64,000 nucleotides of DNA from Riptortus pedestris (taxonomy: Eukaryota > Arthropoda > Insecta > Hemiptera > Alydidae), in assembly GCA_019009955.1 (NCBI GenBank), contig CM032228.1:256891501-256955500 (forward strand). The letters run 5' to 3'. The position numbers and the translations under genes were made by a program. Position 1 is the first letter of the stretch. Every line of letters starts with the position of its first letter. This document shows positions 43,806 to 57,300 of the stretch, piece after piece. Below the pieces are notes generated by a model. It ran no database searches, had not been told where the DNA came from, and saw nothing but the letters and a program-made list of their open reading frames with translations.

Positions 43806-45013
43806 CTATTGAGGTCGTCATGACACTATTTCCGAAATTTTTCTTCAAAAGGCCATTGATCCTAACTAATAGATGGCGAAAATGAGATCCATTCAAAACT
43901 CTCTCTCTCCACATATATGTCACCACTCTTGTTTAATCATTTCCAAACTCGATATTTAGTCGTTTTATGTAAAAAAAAAAAAGATCATGTTCGTTAACAG
44001 CTGAAATCGGACCAGGGGGAGGGGGGATTTAGAGTGGAGGAATTTCGAAAATTAGAAATATCTCTGTTACTATAAGTCGAATGAAAAATTGTATAGAAAC
44101 AATCTTACTGTAAATTTTGTTTTCCCATTTATGTTTTTTTGTTCATTCCTTTTTAATTTCTATTTCTGTTTTTTTGTTCCATGTCAGTTTTTGGTTTTCC
44201 TATTTTGTTTTTGTGTTTCCTTTCTGGTTTTAGTTCTCCATTTTGTATTTGTGTTGCATTTCTGTTTTTCGGGTTCAATTTCTGTTATGTAGTTTTTATG
44301 TTTGTTTAACTGAATTTTATTTCGTTTTTAATTTTATACAGTTTTTTTTTTCTTGAGCAACATCGCCACAGTTGCAAAGCTCCAAATAAATAAATAAAAA
44401 AAAAATAAATTAAATTTACTATAAATATTGTTCTATACATATTTTCTGTATAATGAGTATTAACCGAGATATTTGGATTTTTATTTTTACTCATTCAGTA
44501 AACCCCCTCCTACTCATATCATACATCATATATCCTCTCGTGTCATATTAATAATAAGCTGTTATATCATGAACCACTTCATTACAAGGCTAAATACCAA
44601 ATATTGTTTTCATTGAACTTTTATTTTGTGAGATACATGCAAATACGTTTTGTTGACCCTTTTTTGTTTTTTCTTGGATTACTAAAATTTAAGTGATTGA
44701 GATAAAACTGATTCTGATTCATTACAAATTACAGCACTAGCTTTAGTAAATTGTTTTCAATAAAATTAATATGTTTTATTCATATATATTTCATTAATTG
44801 TTTGTCTATCCATCTATTCAGCGCTACGAGGTTGGCTGGCTTGTTTGTTTACAATTCAGCCGCTTTCCGTTGTTGAGATTAGTAACTTGTATTGTAAGTT
44901 GACTGAAAGATTTCTCATTAGCGTTTGTATTTATTCCCCTGTATGTATATTTATCTATTGTAAACCTTGGCATGGGAAATCTTCGTTTACGCAGCCCCTG
45001 CGTGACGGACTTT
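43806..45013 (+). repeat. Family A long-subfamily copy with a T-rich insertion
   Basis: Starts AGCTATTGAGGTCGTCATGA and ends AATCTTCGTTTACGCAGCCC then CTGCGTGACGGACTTTA. The expected text ACTGTAAATT|TAAATTTACTATAAATA is split by about 290 bp (44116-44405). Confidence 0.7.
44116..44405 (+). repeat. Strand-asymmetric T-rich insertion
   Basis: Almost purine-free T/G/C-rich text on the plus strand (TTTTTTTGTTCCATGTCAGT, GTTTCCTTTCTGGTTTTAGT), ending with CGCCACAGTTGCAAAGCTCC and an AAAT-repeat tail. The tail suggests a retroposed sequence; no family recognised. Confidence 0.45.
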
Positions 45014-45947
45014 ATACTTTATACTTTTGGGTTAGAGGTAAGGAATAAACAAATCTATGTCAAAAGGAAATAGTTTATTATAGAAAAAAAGTAAATAAAT
45101 AAATACATTCAAAGAAAATAACAACTTTCATAATTAATTCTTCACATCAAAACTAAAAATCATTCACTCATCATAAATACATTATTTATACTTATTTACA
45201 AAACGTTTAAAATTGCACACATATATACAACACATAAAATACTTGTAATAATCTGTAACAGCTTCCTCTAAAAATATAAACAAGTAATTCTATTTTTGAA
45301 GTTAACGGCGAAATTGCTTTAAGCTTAACTGAAAATTCCAACTAAGAACTGACATCTAATACTGGGCAATTTAATAAAGTAAAAAGGTTCAGTTTAACAT
45401 TGAAAAAAATATTAGATATTCTAAATAATGAAGGTAGGCTTCCTCTAAATTAGCAACTCAAGAACTTAAATGAAAATAAACTAAAGTTTTTGTGAAGCAT
45501 AAATTCTCTTACGAATTATTCCTAAATTTATTTTCTTTTTTGCAATTCTATTAGTTATTACAATTATAATTTAATAATATATTCATAAATAATTTAAATA
45601 CATAATTTATATTTTTAAATATTTAATTTTTTTTGGTTTACAATTTTATTATTTTTTAAAGAAATAGTATACTTATTTAAAACTCTCAGTTTTTTTTTTT
45701 TTTTTTCAAAGAACTAACACTTTTTCTATTAAAGATGTTTTTGTCACAAACTTATTCCTAATGAATTAAATAAAATTGTACTTTAATGATAGTTTACATA
45801 AATAGACAAATATTTGGCATAAATTAAGTTATTGTAAGTACTTCTTCTGTACTTTTTCTTTCAACAATAACGTATTGAAACGATGTGACTCCTAGTTTTG
45901 AAGTCGGCTTGCCGTATCATGTATAGTAGAGTGACTAGCGTTGTACC
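45014..45947. other. 3' flank of the serine protease gene
   Basis: AT-rich with a long T run near 45690. ATTAAA on the minus strand at 45782-45787 is a possible poly(A) signal. Nothing else recognised. Confidence 0.35.
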
Positions 45948-46106
45948 CTATGAGTTGATGATATGTGATATCCAATCGACGGTGTGTGCTACCCTGTGAT
46001 ATATGCCTGGCTGGCCTCGCTGGGCACACGAATAGCCTGCTGACACTATTCCTATCAGGAACCATCTACCGCTCCTCTCCAGCATCAGCGGTCCTCCCGA
46101 GTCTCC
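45948..46106 (-). CDS. Protease exon f: catalytic serine and C-terminus
   Basis: [52 protein letters not shown] then TAG. Acceptor TTTGATTTCAG. Confidence 0.94.
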   Translation of the reverse strand, partial: GDSGGPLMLERSGRWFLIGIVSAGYSCAQRGQPGIYHRVAHTVDWISHIINS

Positions 46107-48283
46107 CTGAAATCAAATATTTTTATTTACATTAAATGTTATATAACATAGTAGGATTCATCAAATATTTTTATTTCATATACAAAAAATGACTAATATG
46201 TCAATGTAACATCTATAATGGGCATATTTCATGTCAAAAGCCATTCTGAGCACACATCCAGATCTGCCATCCTTATATCTGAATACTCAAAATTCTTAAG
46301 GGTGAAACATTTTTCAATGTGTAGTAATTTACATTAGTTACTTATTAATAACTTAAAAACTAATTTATATTTTTGTCACTATCTGTTGTCCCCACATGTT
46401 AACCTGAGATAATTGAAAAGACATATTGAATATTATAAGGCTAATATTTTATTTAAAATACATACCAATTTATCTGCACAAAGAGTCTCAATTTTCCTTA
46501 TTTAATCAGTCTTTATTAATTAACAATCTGATGATATTTTAAGTTGCTTGGTATAAATTTGATCATTCATGAATTATTTCATTTGATTAATGATAATAAT
46601 ATTTTTAGTGGCATATAAATCCACTTCTTAAGTGTCCACAGTTAAAATTTCTTAATAATTTATTTAATTATTAGGGCTCAGGTTAGCCATGTAAGTTAAA
46701 GTGTTGACCTTAATCTCTCTTAGTAAACCTAGAGTGCCGAGTTCGATTCTCGCCTGGGCAAAGGAAATTATTTAGTGACGAAATTCATTAAATATCATCT
46801 TAAGTCCCACCCTGGCTAGAAAAGGGTGGTAACCATAGATAACCCATCCCAATTAGCCTGAGTTGCAAAACGTGGACATTAATAAATAATAATAATAGTA
46901 TTTAATTATTAATTTTTATACTATGAGCATAAGCGAAGCACTTGTTTGGTCACGTTAAGTGAACCTTATTTTTTGTCTATAATGACATGTAACTAGCTCT
47001 AGGACACTATAAAATACGTTAACAGATAAAGCGAACAAAATATATAAATATAAATAATAATATGATTTATTTAATTTCAAATTATTCTATTTAATTATAA
47101 AATATATGCTGCTTACCTGACAGCTGTCCTTGCCACCTCCCCTGTAGCCAGCACACATCATTTCATCATAAATAACGACATTGATGCCGTTATTGCGATG
47201 CCATCTCTCGCATAGTCTGTTGTCTATGACGGGTACGTCGACTGCTTGCAAAGTTTTTGGCCTAAGTCTCGAACCTATTAAACATATAAGCAGTATTCTT
47301 GATGTTCTTTCAACATACATAATATTTTATTGGATAATCAGTTATGGATAGGTATATTCATTCTGCCTAGAGAACAGTTATGATAGGGGAAATATGTATA
47401 GAACAGGAGTTAAAGAAAAGATTAGTCTTATAACATTTTTTGTTCTAACTCATAATAATGGAAATATTTCAAATTTTTTATTTCCTCCTTTGGAGCCCTC
47501 TTCCTTCCTCCTGGTCTGATTTAAGCCATTAACAGACTTGACCTTTAGTTTTACATAAAACATGTAAACATCCAATTTGGTTCACGATAAAAAAAATTAT
47601 GACTACTAGAGTCTTAGATACACTCCCCAACTCACACTCATGCGTGTACACACACATACTGTAACATGTACAATTTCCAGAGCTATAGATTCAGTAAAAG
47701 GGGCATAATAAATGACAAGTGTAATAAGCTTTTAAAAAACCATGATAAATGAAGTAGTCAGATTCGCCGTTAGAAGCTCTTCACAAACAGCACGACATAT
47801 TTGTATATTGGATATAAAATATAAGATTTAAAAAGGAAAAATTTTGGAAGACAGCAGGCATTTATTTTTCGTGTGATGAACAGATAATGTTTGAAAACAA
47901 ATCAAATATTTGCAATGTGTGCCCTTTTTCGAGGAAGTGGAAGAATAAGCAAGCTACCTCCAGAAAGAAAGAAACATTACATTTACACGGAGGGAGCAAA
48001 TAATTATTACACGCCTTGCTATAGGCCATTCTCACCTAACACATGGATTCCTAATAGAAAAAAGGTACAGGCAAAATGCGATGTATGCAATGTACCCCTT
48101 TCTATAAACCATTTACAGACTGCAGAAAACGTGAACATTTAAGGATATCCCATCACTTGCTGACTTAAGCTAGCCCACACATGCCCATAATTATTCAGTA
48201 CTTCAAAAAAAACACAAATATATAGACAAAAATTTACACTATAATTTTAAAATTGGATTTTAAACAAAATTGGATAATTTTAC

Positions 48284-48342
<59 letters not shown>

Positions 48343-51300
48343 TGTTTGTGCGTGAAGGCTGATATAGAGATTGGAGAAACGTTTAGTTATGCTGGACCTG
48401 TTTTTTACAGTACACATTATTGTCAATTCTTGAAATATACATTTATGTAAAATGTTAATTAAAAAATGGCAAATGAATATAATTATGAAATGGGTAAATT
48501 TGAGTACTTGCCTGGTTGAAGTGCTCCCCATCCTGCAGCCCATCCGAACTGGCCTAGGAAGTCCTCTCCTTTGGTCGGCAAGCATATCGGAGCTATATGA
48601 GGCATGTACTGCACGGGCCGATCTAGTCGAAGAACGGCTACATCAAATCTAGCCCACAAATCAATACTATTAGCTTTTCAACACTTAAACTGCTTCTTTA
48701 ATAAATAGCTTATTTACAAATTGGATTGAATTATTATCACATCATTATTTTGAAATACATTATTCTCCCCAAAGCTTTTCTATCCTTCATTTTTTAAAGC
48801 ATAAAATAAGAGAATTTGTGATATATTGGGTTGTTGCTAATGTGAGATGTGTAGGAATGAGAGTTTATCGAATGCTCAAAACCAAAGTACACTAATGTTT
48901 TGGTTAATATCAAAACTGGAGAAAAATATTTGAAGCAACAATTGTAGAAAATTTAATTTAAATTGAGATTGGCAATATAACATTTGTTTTATTCAAATTA
49001 TAATAACAGATAGTTTATATTAACCCCTCTAAACCCCCCCCCTCTCCTCCTGCTCCAATTTCAGGTATTAATGAATTTAACTGTTTCTTCTGAACATAAC
49101 GTTTCATTCAATACCAAGTTTGGTAACAATTAAACAGAACTTTACAACTGTTAGAGCAGTAACTGAACAAATTATTTTTATTAAGGTTTAAATCATTTTA
49201 ATAAATAAAGAACTTCAACTAATGTGTATTAATATAGTACTTCAAATTAAAATTAAATTTGTATACTTCATAATAAACTTATTAAAATGATTTAATCCTC
49301 AAGGAAAATTACTTTTATTGTAAGAAAAACTAAAAAGTGGAAATTATATTTGAAAAGGAGCTAAAAATAAAGGGTTGTTTTGTGTTGGGAACAATAAGGC
49401 ATTTATAACACACAAAGTAAAATAATTTAATCTCATTTCTTGCTACAAATAAAATGTATTCGATTGGCCAGCTTCAAAATAAATGTTTTGTAGAGTGATG
49501 ATGAGGCTAAATTAGTACCTTCCTTCATGAAGGTCTCTTTAAGAGTGACTAGAGCCAATGTGGTTGGCTACCAGCTCATCAACTGTTCTAACTAAAGTCT
49601 AATTAGTGAACAAGCAGTGCCTCACAATTATGGCCAGAAACATTTCAGCGTGTACTACACAAATATAATAGTTATATTATTATAATATAACATATTGTTT
49701 TGACCTTATGCGTTCTCATTATAAGTATCAGCATAAGGTCTCAATCAAACAATATTTTGGATGTATTTTTTTGAAATATGAAATTAAAGTAAAGATAACA
49801 AAATTGGGGGAAAGTGTCTTCAGTCTGGCCTGATGCAATAAGCACCACGTATTTTCCTAAAACATAATTTTATTTACCTATTATTTTTTTTTTGTGAGAG
49901 TAACACAAATAATTTTAGCATGCAACTTATTTAATTTATTCTTTAATTCCTACAGCTTTTAAATATTTAAATACCTTTTGAAACCATGAAGCAAATGCCT
50001 CAATAAAAAAAACCCTTGAGAGTAGCTTTACCGTAGTTATTAGTCACAAGAATAATCAAATAGAAAAATTGCTTTTATTAGCTGCTAACTGTACCTGGAA
50101 TGGATGTGTACATCTGACCAAAGCAAGCAGGTCTGGATTTAAGTTACAATAACAATTACTTCCTATATATATATAAGTCCCACCACAGAGGTGCTGCTTA
50201 AGCTTAAAGTAAGTATCTTTCCCTCCCATTTGTGCAATACTGCACTGATGTCATCACACTTTATATTCTTTATTTCTCCCATAATAACTCAATATTGGAG
50301 CTAGAGTAGAAATATGTAGGATAAAACTATAGAAAATAAATCTTGCAATAATATTAGTTATGTAATTTTTTTTTTATTTGACTCAGAATGACATAGATAT
50401 ATTGAATTTTGTATTATACCCTTCCCCTTCTTTTCCAACAGAAACAATACTTCATATTTATTCTAAACATGTTGTTTCGTGATCTATGGGCTCATTGCTA
50501 ATGTGAACTACTTGGAGCAGGAGTGAGGCGTTGTGGGGATGAAAACTAATAATTCCGAATATCTCAGATAACAATAAGATTTGTTAAATAAAATTTTTAA
50601 ATTTGCATGTTCTGATTTCAGTCATTAAAGAACTTGATCATACTTTTAATAGGAAATGCTTAATTATGGAGTTTGGCAATAATCGAGCAAACATTACGAT
50701 TGCTAAACCAGGAAGAGGCTAATATGTATATTTCAGAACTTACATTTCTCAAGAAACATCGATAGCTGATTTACATTAGGGCATATCTTCTAAAATAATG
50801 GTGATTAAGTATTGCCATTTTAGATTTATTCTTGTGACTATTATCCTAAATAAGATAGTGTAAGTTTTATAATGGATATATACATCCTATTATCTGAAAA
50901 TAATTCTTTAACTGATTGAAAAAAAAAAAAATGTTTGAAAAGAATGATTTTACCTGTAAAGAGAAAGTCAATGTAGTCGCTGGTAATGATGGCGTTGTTG
51001 TGAGCCGTCGAAGTAAAGCTTGACGTTAGATTGCTAACTAAGTGAGAAGCTTTGAGAGTAGTCAGAGTGAGAGAGAGAGAGAGTCCAATGTAGACCAATT
51101 AGAGAATGTACTGTAGTAAGTGCCTTGTGTTTCACATTATACCTACAGTCTTACTAGTAGCTCACTTAGATATTTAATCACAGGAAAATAGAAAGGTGTT
51201 GTCTTACTCTACAGCTAAAGTCGATTGAAGAATAACATTTTAAAAATGAACCTTCCAATGCAATAGGAGTATTTTAACTAAAGCCATATACCTATGGATG

Positions 51301-54300
51301 CCAAATGTTTAGCCAAGTCTTTCGTTTAGAGTACTGCTTTACAGGAGCAAAAGTTGTACTCTTCACAAATAGATTGGAACCAATGGTCATGTGGATTTGG
51401 GTCAGAATTACTAGAACAATTTGGACTAGAAAAAAATCCAACATGGAAGTTCTAAATGAGGTAAGTGAAAGTAATAGTCTAATCAAGGTCATGGAAAATA
51501 TAAGTCTGTCACGCAGGGGCTGCATTAATTAAGTAGACTTCCCACAAGTGCCACATATTTGCATTTATCTCAAAAAGTAAAAGTTTAATGAGAACAATAT
51601 TTGGTATTTAAACTCCAAATAAAGTGCTGCATGATGTAACAGCTTACTGTTAATATGGCATTTGTAGGAGGGGGGGGGTTACTGAAGGCCAAAGACTAAA
51701 AAAATGCAAATATCTCTGTTAATAATCAAGATGGTGGAAACACAAAAATAACAATATTTATAGAACATTACATTTGAAATAAGATTGGTTCTATAAAATG
51801 TTTCGATCTGTCGCATAATAAGAGAGATATGAATTTTCGAAATCCCCCCTCCCGCTGGTTATAATTCAGCCATTAAGGAACGTTTTATATAAAATGTTTA
51901 TATATCCAGTTAACAATCAAACAAATATTGTGACCACTAGAGTGTTAACAGACAAATATATATGTATATAATTTTGAACAGACCTCATTTTCAACATCTA
52001 CTAGGTTGGATGGATGGACTGGACATTTGAAGAAATTTATCAAAAATCACATCATGCTTCAATAGCTCAATAGCTGATTTCATTAGCTGAAATCTGCTAA
52101 AATGAGGGTGAACCTTCCTGGGCATAACAAAGGCACAACAATTTCAACTAATTTCAAATATTTTAAGGTAAGGTCATTGAGGATTCCTAGAAAGTAATTT
52201 TTTGAAATGACTAAACATCTTATTGATTTCTGAGGGTATAGTAAAATGAAAAGAGCAGCTTCCAATAAAGCACAATGGCTGCAACTACAAGGCGTAGCCT
52301 GGAGATTATGATGATGATGTCTGCCTGTATGCTATCGGTTTCGGACTTGCATTCCATGGCCAAAATGTGTAGCACAACAAATTATTATATTTCTCCTATT
52401 GAATGTGAGAGGTGTCAGTGCTGTAATGAGAATGGTCTAAATCCTCGTAACTAGAGGTGCAGGGTTCATGACCTGCGACTGCTTACTTGATTTATTTTAG
52501 CTGTGTGCTTACCGGGCTTTGCCATTAGGCATCTCCCCCAATGCCAACTCAGCTTCATGAGTCAAATAAGTAGCAACTCGAAGAAAGAAGGAGTAATATT
52601 TGAGCGAGATATTTTAATCTTTTCTGATGAAAACAAATTTTTTACTTCTTACATCTTCATTTCACATTTGCACTACATTATTTGAGTCCTAAACGCCACC
52701 TCTTCAGGTACAATTTCCTTCAAATTTATGAAATGTTTGTTGCAATTACAAACATTTCTTCCACCTTGGACAGTTGTTAACGCCCAATGAAAATGAAGTA
52801 CCTTTCAGTACTGAACAATGTTTTTATATCACTTCTTAAAAAAAAAAAATATTTTGGCTTTGAGTCAATAAACTTGGCAAAAATAAAGTATTATCATGTT
52901 TTCAATTAGAGTATTTTTTCTTAAATCATTGAAATACTCAGAAAATATAATTGCCAATTGACAGCAAATCTAATGAATATGGTGTGTCGTAAAATTACTA
53001 TTTTTCAGATCACATATTATTTACTTGCTCATATGAAGTAAAGGAAGTATTGTAATAGTAAAAATGTTCAGTTTTCAGATTATAACGAAATTATCTGTTT
53101 TTGACCCTACATGCATTATGACTAGTTTTGGAGTGATAACTACTATCAACATATTTTGCAAAACTAAAATAACTCTCCTTTTAGAATGTTTAATTTTTAT
53201 ATTTAGAATTGCTGGCAATGTCTAGTTGTACACTTCCCCTTTTGATTGAAATTGACCAAGGGAGGAGGTTAATTGGAGGTTTAAAAAAAATGCAAATTTC
53301 TTTGTACATATTTGAGATAAAAAAAAAAAAATTGTTAGAACCTTTTTGTTTATTGTGGAAATATCTATAAATCATGTTGTATGACATTTTTTGATCCTCT
53401 GCATTGGAACTGATAACAGATATCACTTTCAAATGGAATAATTAGAAGTGTCGAGCAGCCAAACATTTTTGTTAAATTTAATATAATAGGAATATAAAAA
53501 GGTGAAGTAACATCAGATTTTTTTGATAGTTAAGAGGCAAATATTCAGCCTGGGATTTTCATGGAGAAGTAAGTATGGCTGTTCTCCCGCTGACAATACC
53601 GGAGACATTTGCTCCCCTCCATATATGCTGAAGAAGCTAGGAGCATGACTAGCAAATTGTTGCTAATAAATACCATAACACTCTCATTAACCTCCAGAAT
53701 CAAATAAATATTCCGCCATTAAGACAACACCTTATTTATTTTCCGTTGATTATGCTGAATACTGTGATATTGTATGCACAAATTCATAAAGTTATTTAAG
53801 TCTACCAAACTTTTTAGAAAACCTGGCTTATCTTCCAGTCAAAAGTTTAAAAATTGTCTTGGCCATTCAATCATAGTTTGTCATAGAGTAGGTGGGTTAA
53901 TTAAGCTAATATGCCACTTGCTGGTATAGCAAGTGATCTCATCTCACCATTTATTCTCTATTTATAAATAAAATCTGACGAGAAGAAATGGGTGTTTACT
54001 GAAGATTGAAAGTATGGTATAGATATAATGAAATATTTTTGAGTCAAGAAATAAAATCTTAAATGATGACGTCATCACAATATGAATTTATATATATCGT
54101 ATCTAATAAAGATTGTTGAAAACAATATATGGTATTTAAACTTGAAATAAAACGTTTCATAATATATTCAATAATTTTTAAATAAAGTGCGATGACTAAA
54201 AGAGGGCTTATACCGAAAGCTAAAAATTAAAAAATCTCAGTTAATATTCAAGATAGAAGAAAAGTGTATAGAACACCTTTTTAGAAATTAAATTTTCAAC

Positions 54301-57300
54301 AAGATTGGTTATTTACAATTTTTCAATCCAACTCATTGTAACAGATATATTTTGACTTTTAAATTTCTTTGACGGGCCTCAATATTGGCTAGTTTGCTTG
54401 CCGACGTGATCTAGGACAGTCAAGAACTTTGGCATACCAATGGGCATATAAATGAAATTGTAGCTTTGCTGTATTTTTCGAGTCCAAACAGTATTTGTTA
54501 AAAGTTTTTTTTTTCAGAAAAAAAAGTGTGTATTAAGAAGTAACTAAGGCACTTTATCTAAAATAAAAAATTTCATTTCGATTTTGAAAATTAAAAAAAA
54601 CAAACAACCATGATGTAAATAAGATTTTGAAAAATGGGTTCAACATTTGCATCCTTAGTTTTTTTGTTTTTATTAAAGAGAAGAAAATATAACTATTCGC
54701 TAAATCTCTCACAGTTCTACATATTATTTGAGGAAAATCAGAGATGATGCTGCCTCGAAGTGAGCGAGCTCCATATTTGTTTGAAACTTCTGTCAAGCTG
54801 AATTAGTGGGAAATTCAAATAAAAAAGATAAATTAAATATTTTAAGGTCCTAATGTATCTTAAAAATAATTTTAAACATGCAACAGCTGACAATTATCAG
54901 TTTTCATTAGTTTTTAGTTATATTAGTACAATATCATAGTTTTAAGAAACTTTCTGTTTTGCTCAAACCCTCTTTTCAGCTGGGTCGATCATTAATTAGG
55001 AATAATTAATCTAAATGGTAGCGTAGGGCTAGAGTACCTGTCTGCTTGTGGTGTGAATTTAAAATATGGATGAACAGAGATGTGCCTCACTCCATATGTG
55101 TAAGCAGGCAGCGGTTCGACGGCTGAGTTTATCACATAATCTCCGAGGGTTACCTGCACTTGCCTTGCGTTTGCTCTGAAAACATACAAATATTTATATT
55201 AGTTCGTTAAACATTACTCCACCATTTATATTTTATTAAACATATTCAAAATCAAGTAGCGAAACATCTGTTGGAGTTGTTGAGGAGTGCAATAGACAGC
55301 ACTGCTTTTACAAAAAGACCTCTAACAAATACATTATTTCAAGCAAAGTTATTTCAAAACTGATTTCCATTGTCAGCTCTTTACAACATACATATATATG
55401 TATATGAAATTTGTTGCTTTAAAATAAAATTATTTTTAAGTATGAATATATCTAAAAGCAATTGCACCTAACAACTACTTAAGTTTGGGAGCCGATCCTA
55501 GGCTTCATTTTTAGCAAAAAACATTATAGACTATGGCTTATAGTTTAAAAGTTTCATTGATAAATATATTTTTAAGTTTTCCACAAACTAGAGGCATTTT
55601 TTAGTATTAACTCCTTTTATCTCGAAGACTGTTCATCTCAAATGAAATATGACAGTGCCATTTAAAATTATGAAAAATTTCTTATAAAACTAGGCAGTTC
55701 CTGTTTAAATTAGATAACGCCTATTTAATATTATCTATAAAAAGGCAAGCAGAACAACAAGAAGGAAACAAATTCGACTGAATTTCAAATTACCGATTCC
55801 TTTCCCATCAATTAAAATACCAAAGTTCAGGAAAAGTATCACCATTTACTGAACTTATATATATAACCCCAGCAATTCCTTCCGTATATTTCTATTTTGA
55901 ACGAAAGAAAGTTATTGAAATATGATAGAAAGCTCAAAAGTCGGTTTGATCATCAAAGGAATTGAAACCTTTTATTGAAAACTGATCACTAATCTTTTAA
56001 AAATTGGTTTGGTGCAATAATTACTCTGAAAATTAAAAATAAGTAAATAAATGAAATAGTGATAGTGAAGATGCAGAGTTTGGCCTAATAAATATAATAA
56101 AATTATAGATTCTATTGATAAAGTGATCAAGGCCTCTAACAATTGTTGGTCTTATTCATTCCCTGAACTAAACGACTGGAAATATTGTTATGAAAATGCA
56201 AACTCAAAATAAAGATCAGAATAATAAATTAATTATTTCAGATTAAATATTAAAAAGGAAGAGGAAAGGATTAAAAACGGTTGGTGAAATCGATTTATCT
56301 AAGGGAATGCTAAAAATGAAACCATTGTCTATATAACATGTTTTCTCCGGGATGAAGTATAGAATCAGCTTTTGATCTTACACAGTTGTAATGTTAGGTA
56401 ACCTGTATATTATTATTATACACCTCTCATTATATTACTTACTAGCTATAAATATAATATTATAGCAATATCTCGCTGATTGAAAAATATGCACACTTTA
56501 TATCAATTTATTTTTTCAAACATATTTTCGAATAACGGACACCTACTGTTAGAAATATAAACTTTCATTTTCTATCACTTGTTTTGAGGAGTGAGTGCTG
56601 GTAGCCCAAGTTAAGCTATTTGAAATATACCCATATTGTCACTAATCTATAATTTTATATGAGACAATTTGTATGAGATATACGTTACAAAAGTTAATAA
56701 TACTAGTGAAATATAGGAGAGGATTTACCTTGCAACACAGTGTCCAGCAGTGACAACATGGTACCTATTTACAAGGGAGCCTCCACACCTGCTCGAACCG
56801 ATCCTGATATATGCCTGCGTATCCAATTCACAACATCATTATTCAGTATATATTATTCAACACTTACCCATAATCATTCTGTGTTCAATTATAATCTACT
56901 TTGAGCGACAAGAAATCGATCTAGTATGAATAAAAAAATAAAGTAATAAATAAAATGATGCAACAAAACGTTTATAAACTGTTTTATTGTCTTGATATTT
57001 ATTCAGTAACTTTGATTTTCAGGTTTAACAATGGCACCAATAAATACTAACATAAATAAAATCAATAATTTCAAAAATGGGTTTCTTCTAGCATTTAGAG
57101 ATTATCAAAATGCCTGTTAGACAGGGAAGCAGATATCCGAAATGCCAACTGCTGTAATACTATGCTGATGACATCACTTCATATTCTATTCTCTATTTCT
57201 CCCATAATAAGAAGCAATTGAAATTTAAACTGAACATGAGATGCTTATTGGCTTATCTAAGTGAAATACACTGAGTAGAAGCTGGAGTATACTAAGCACT

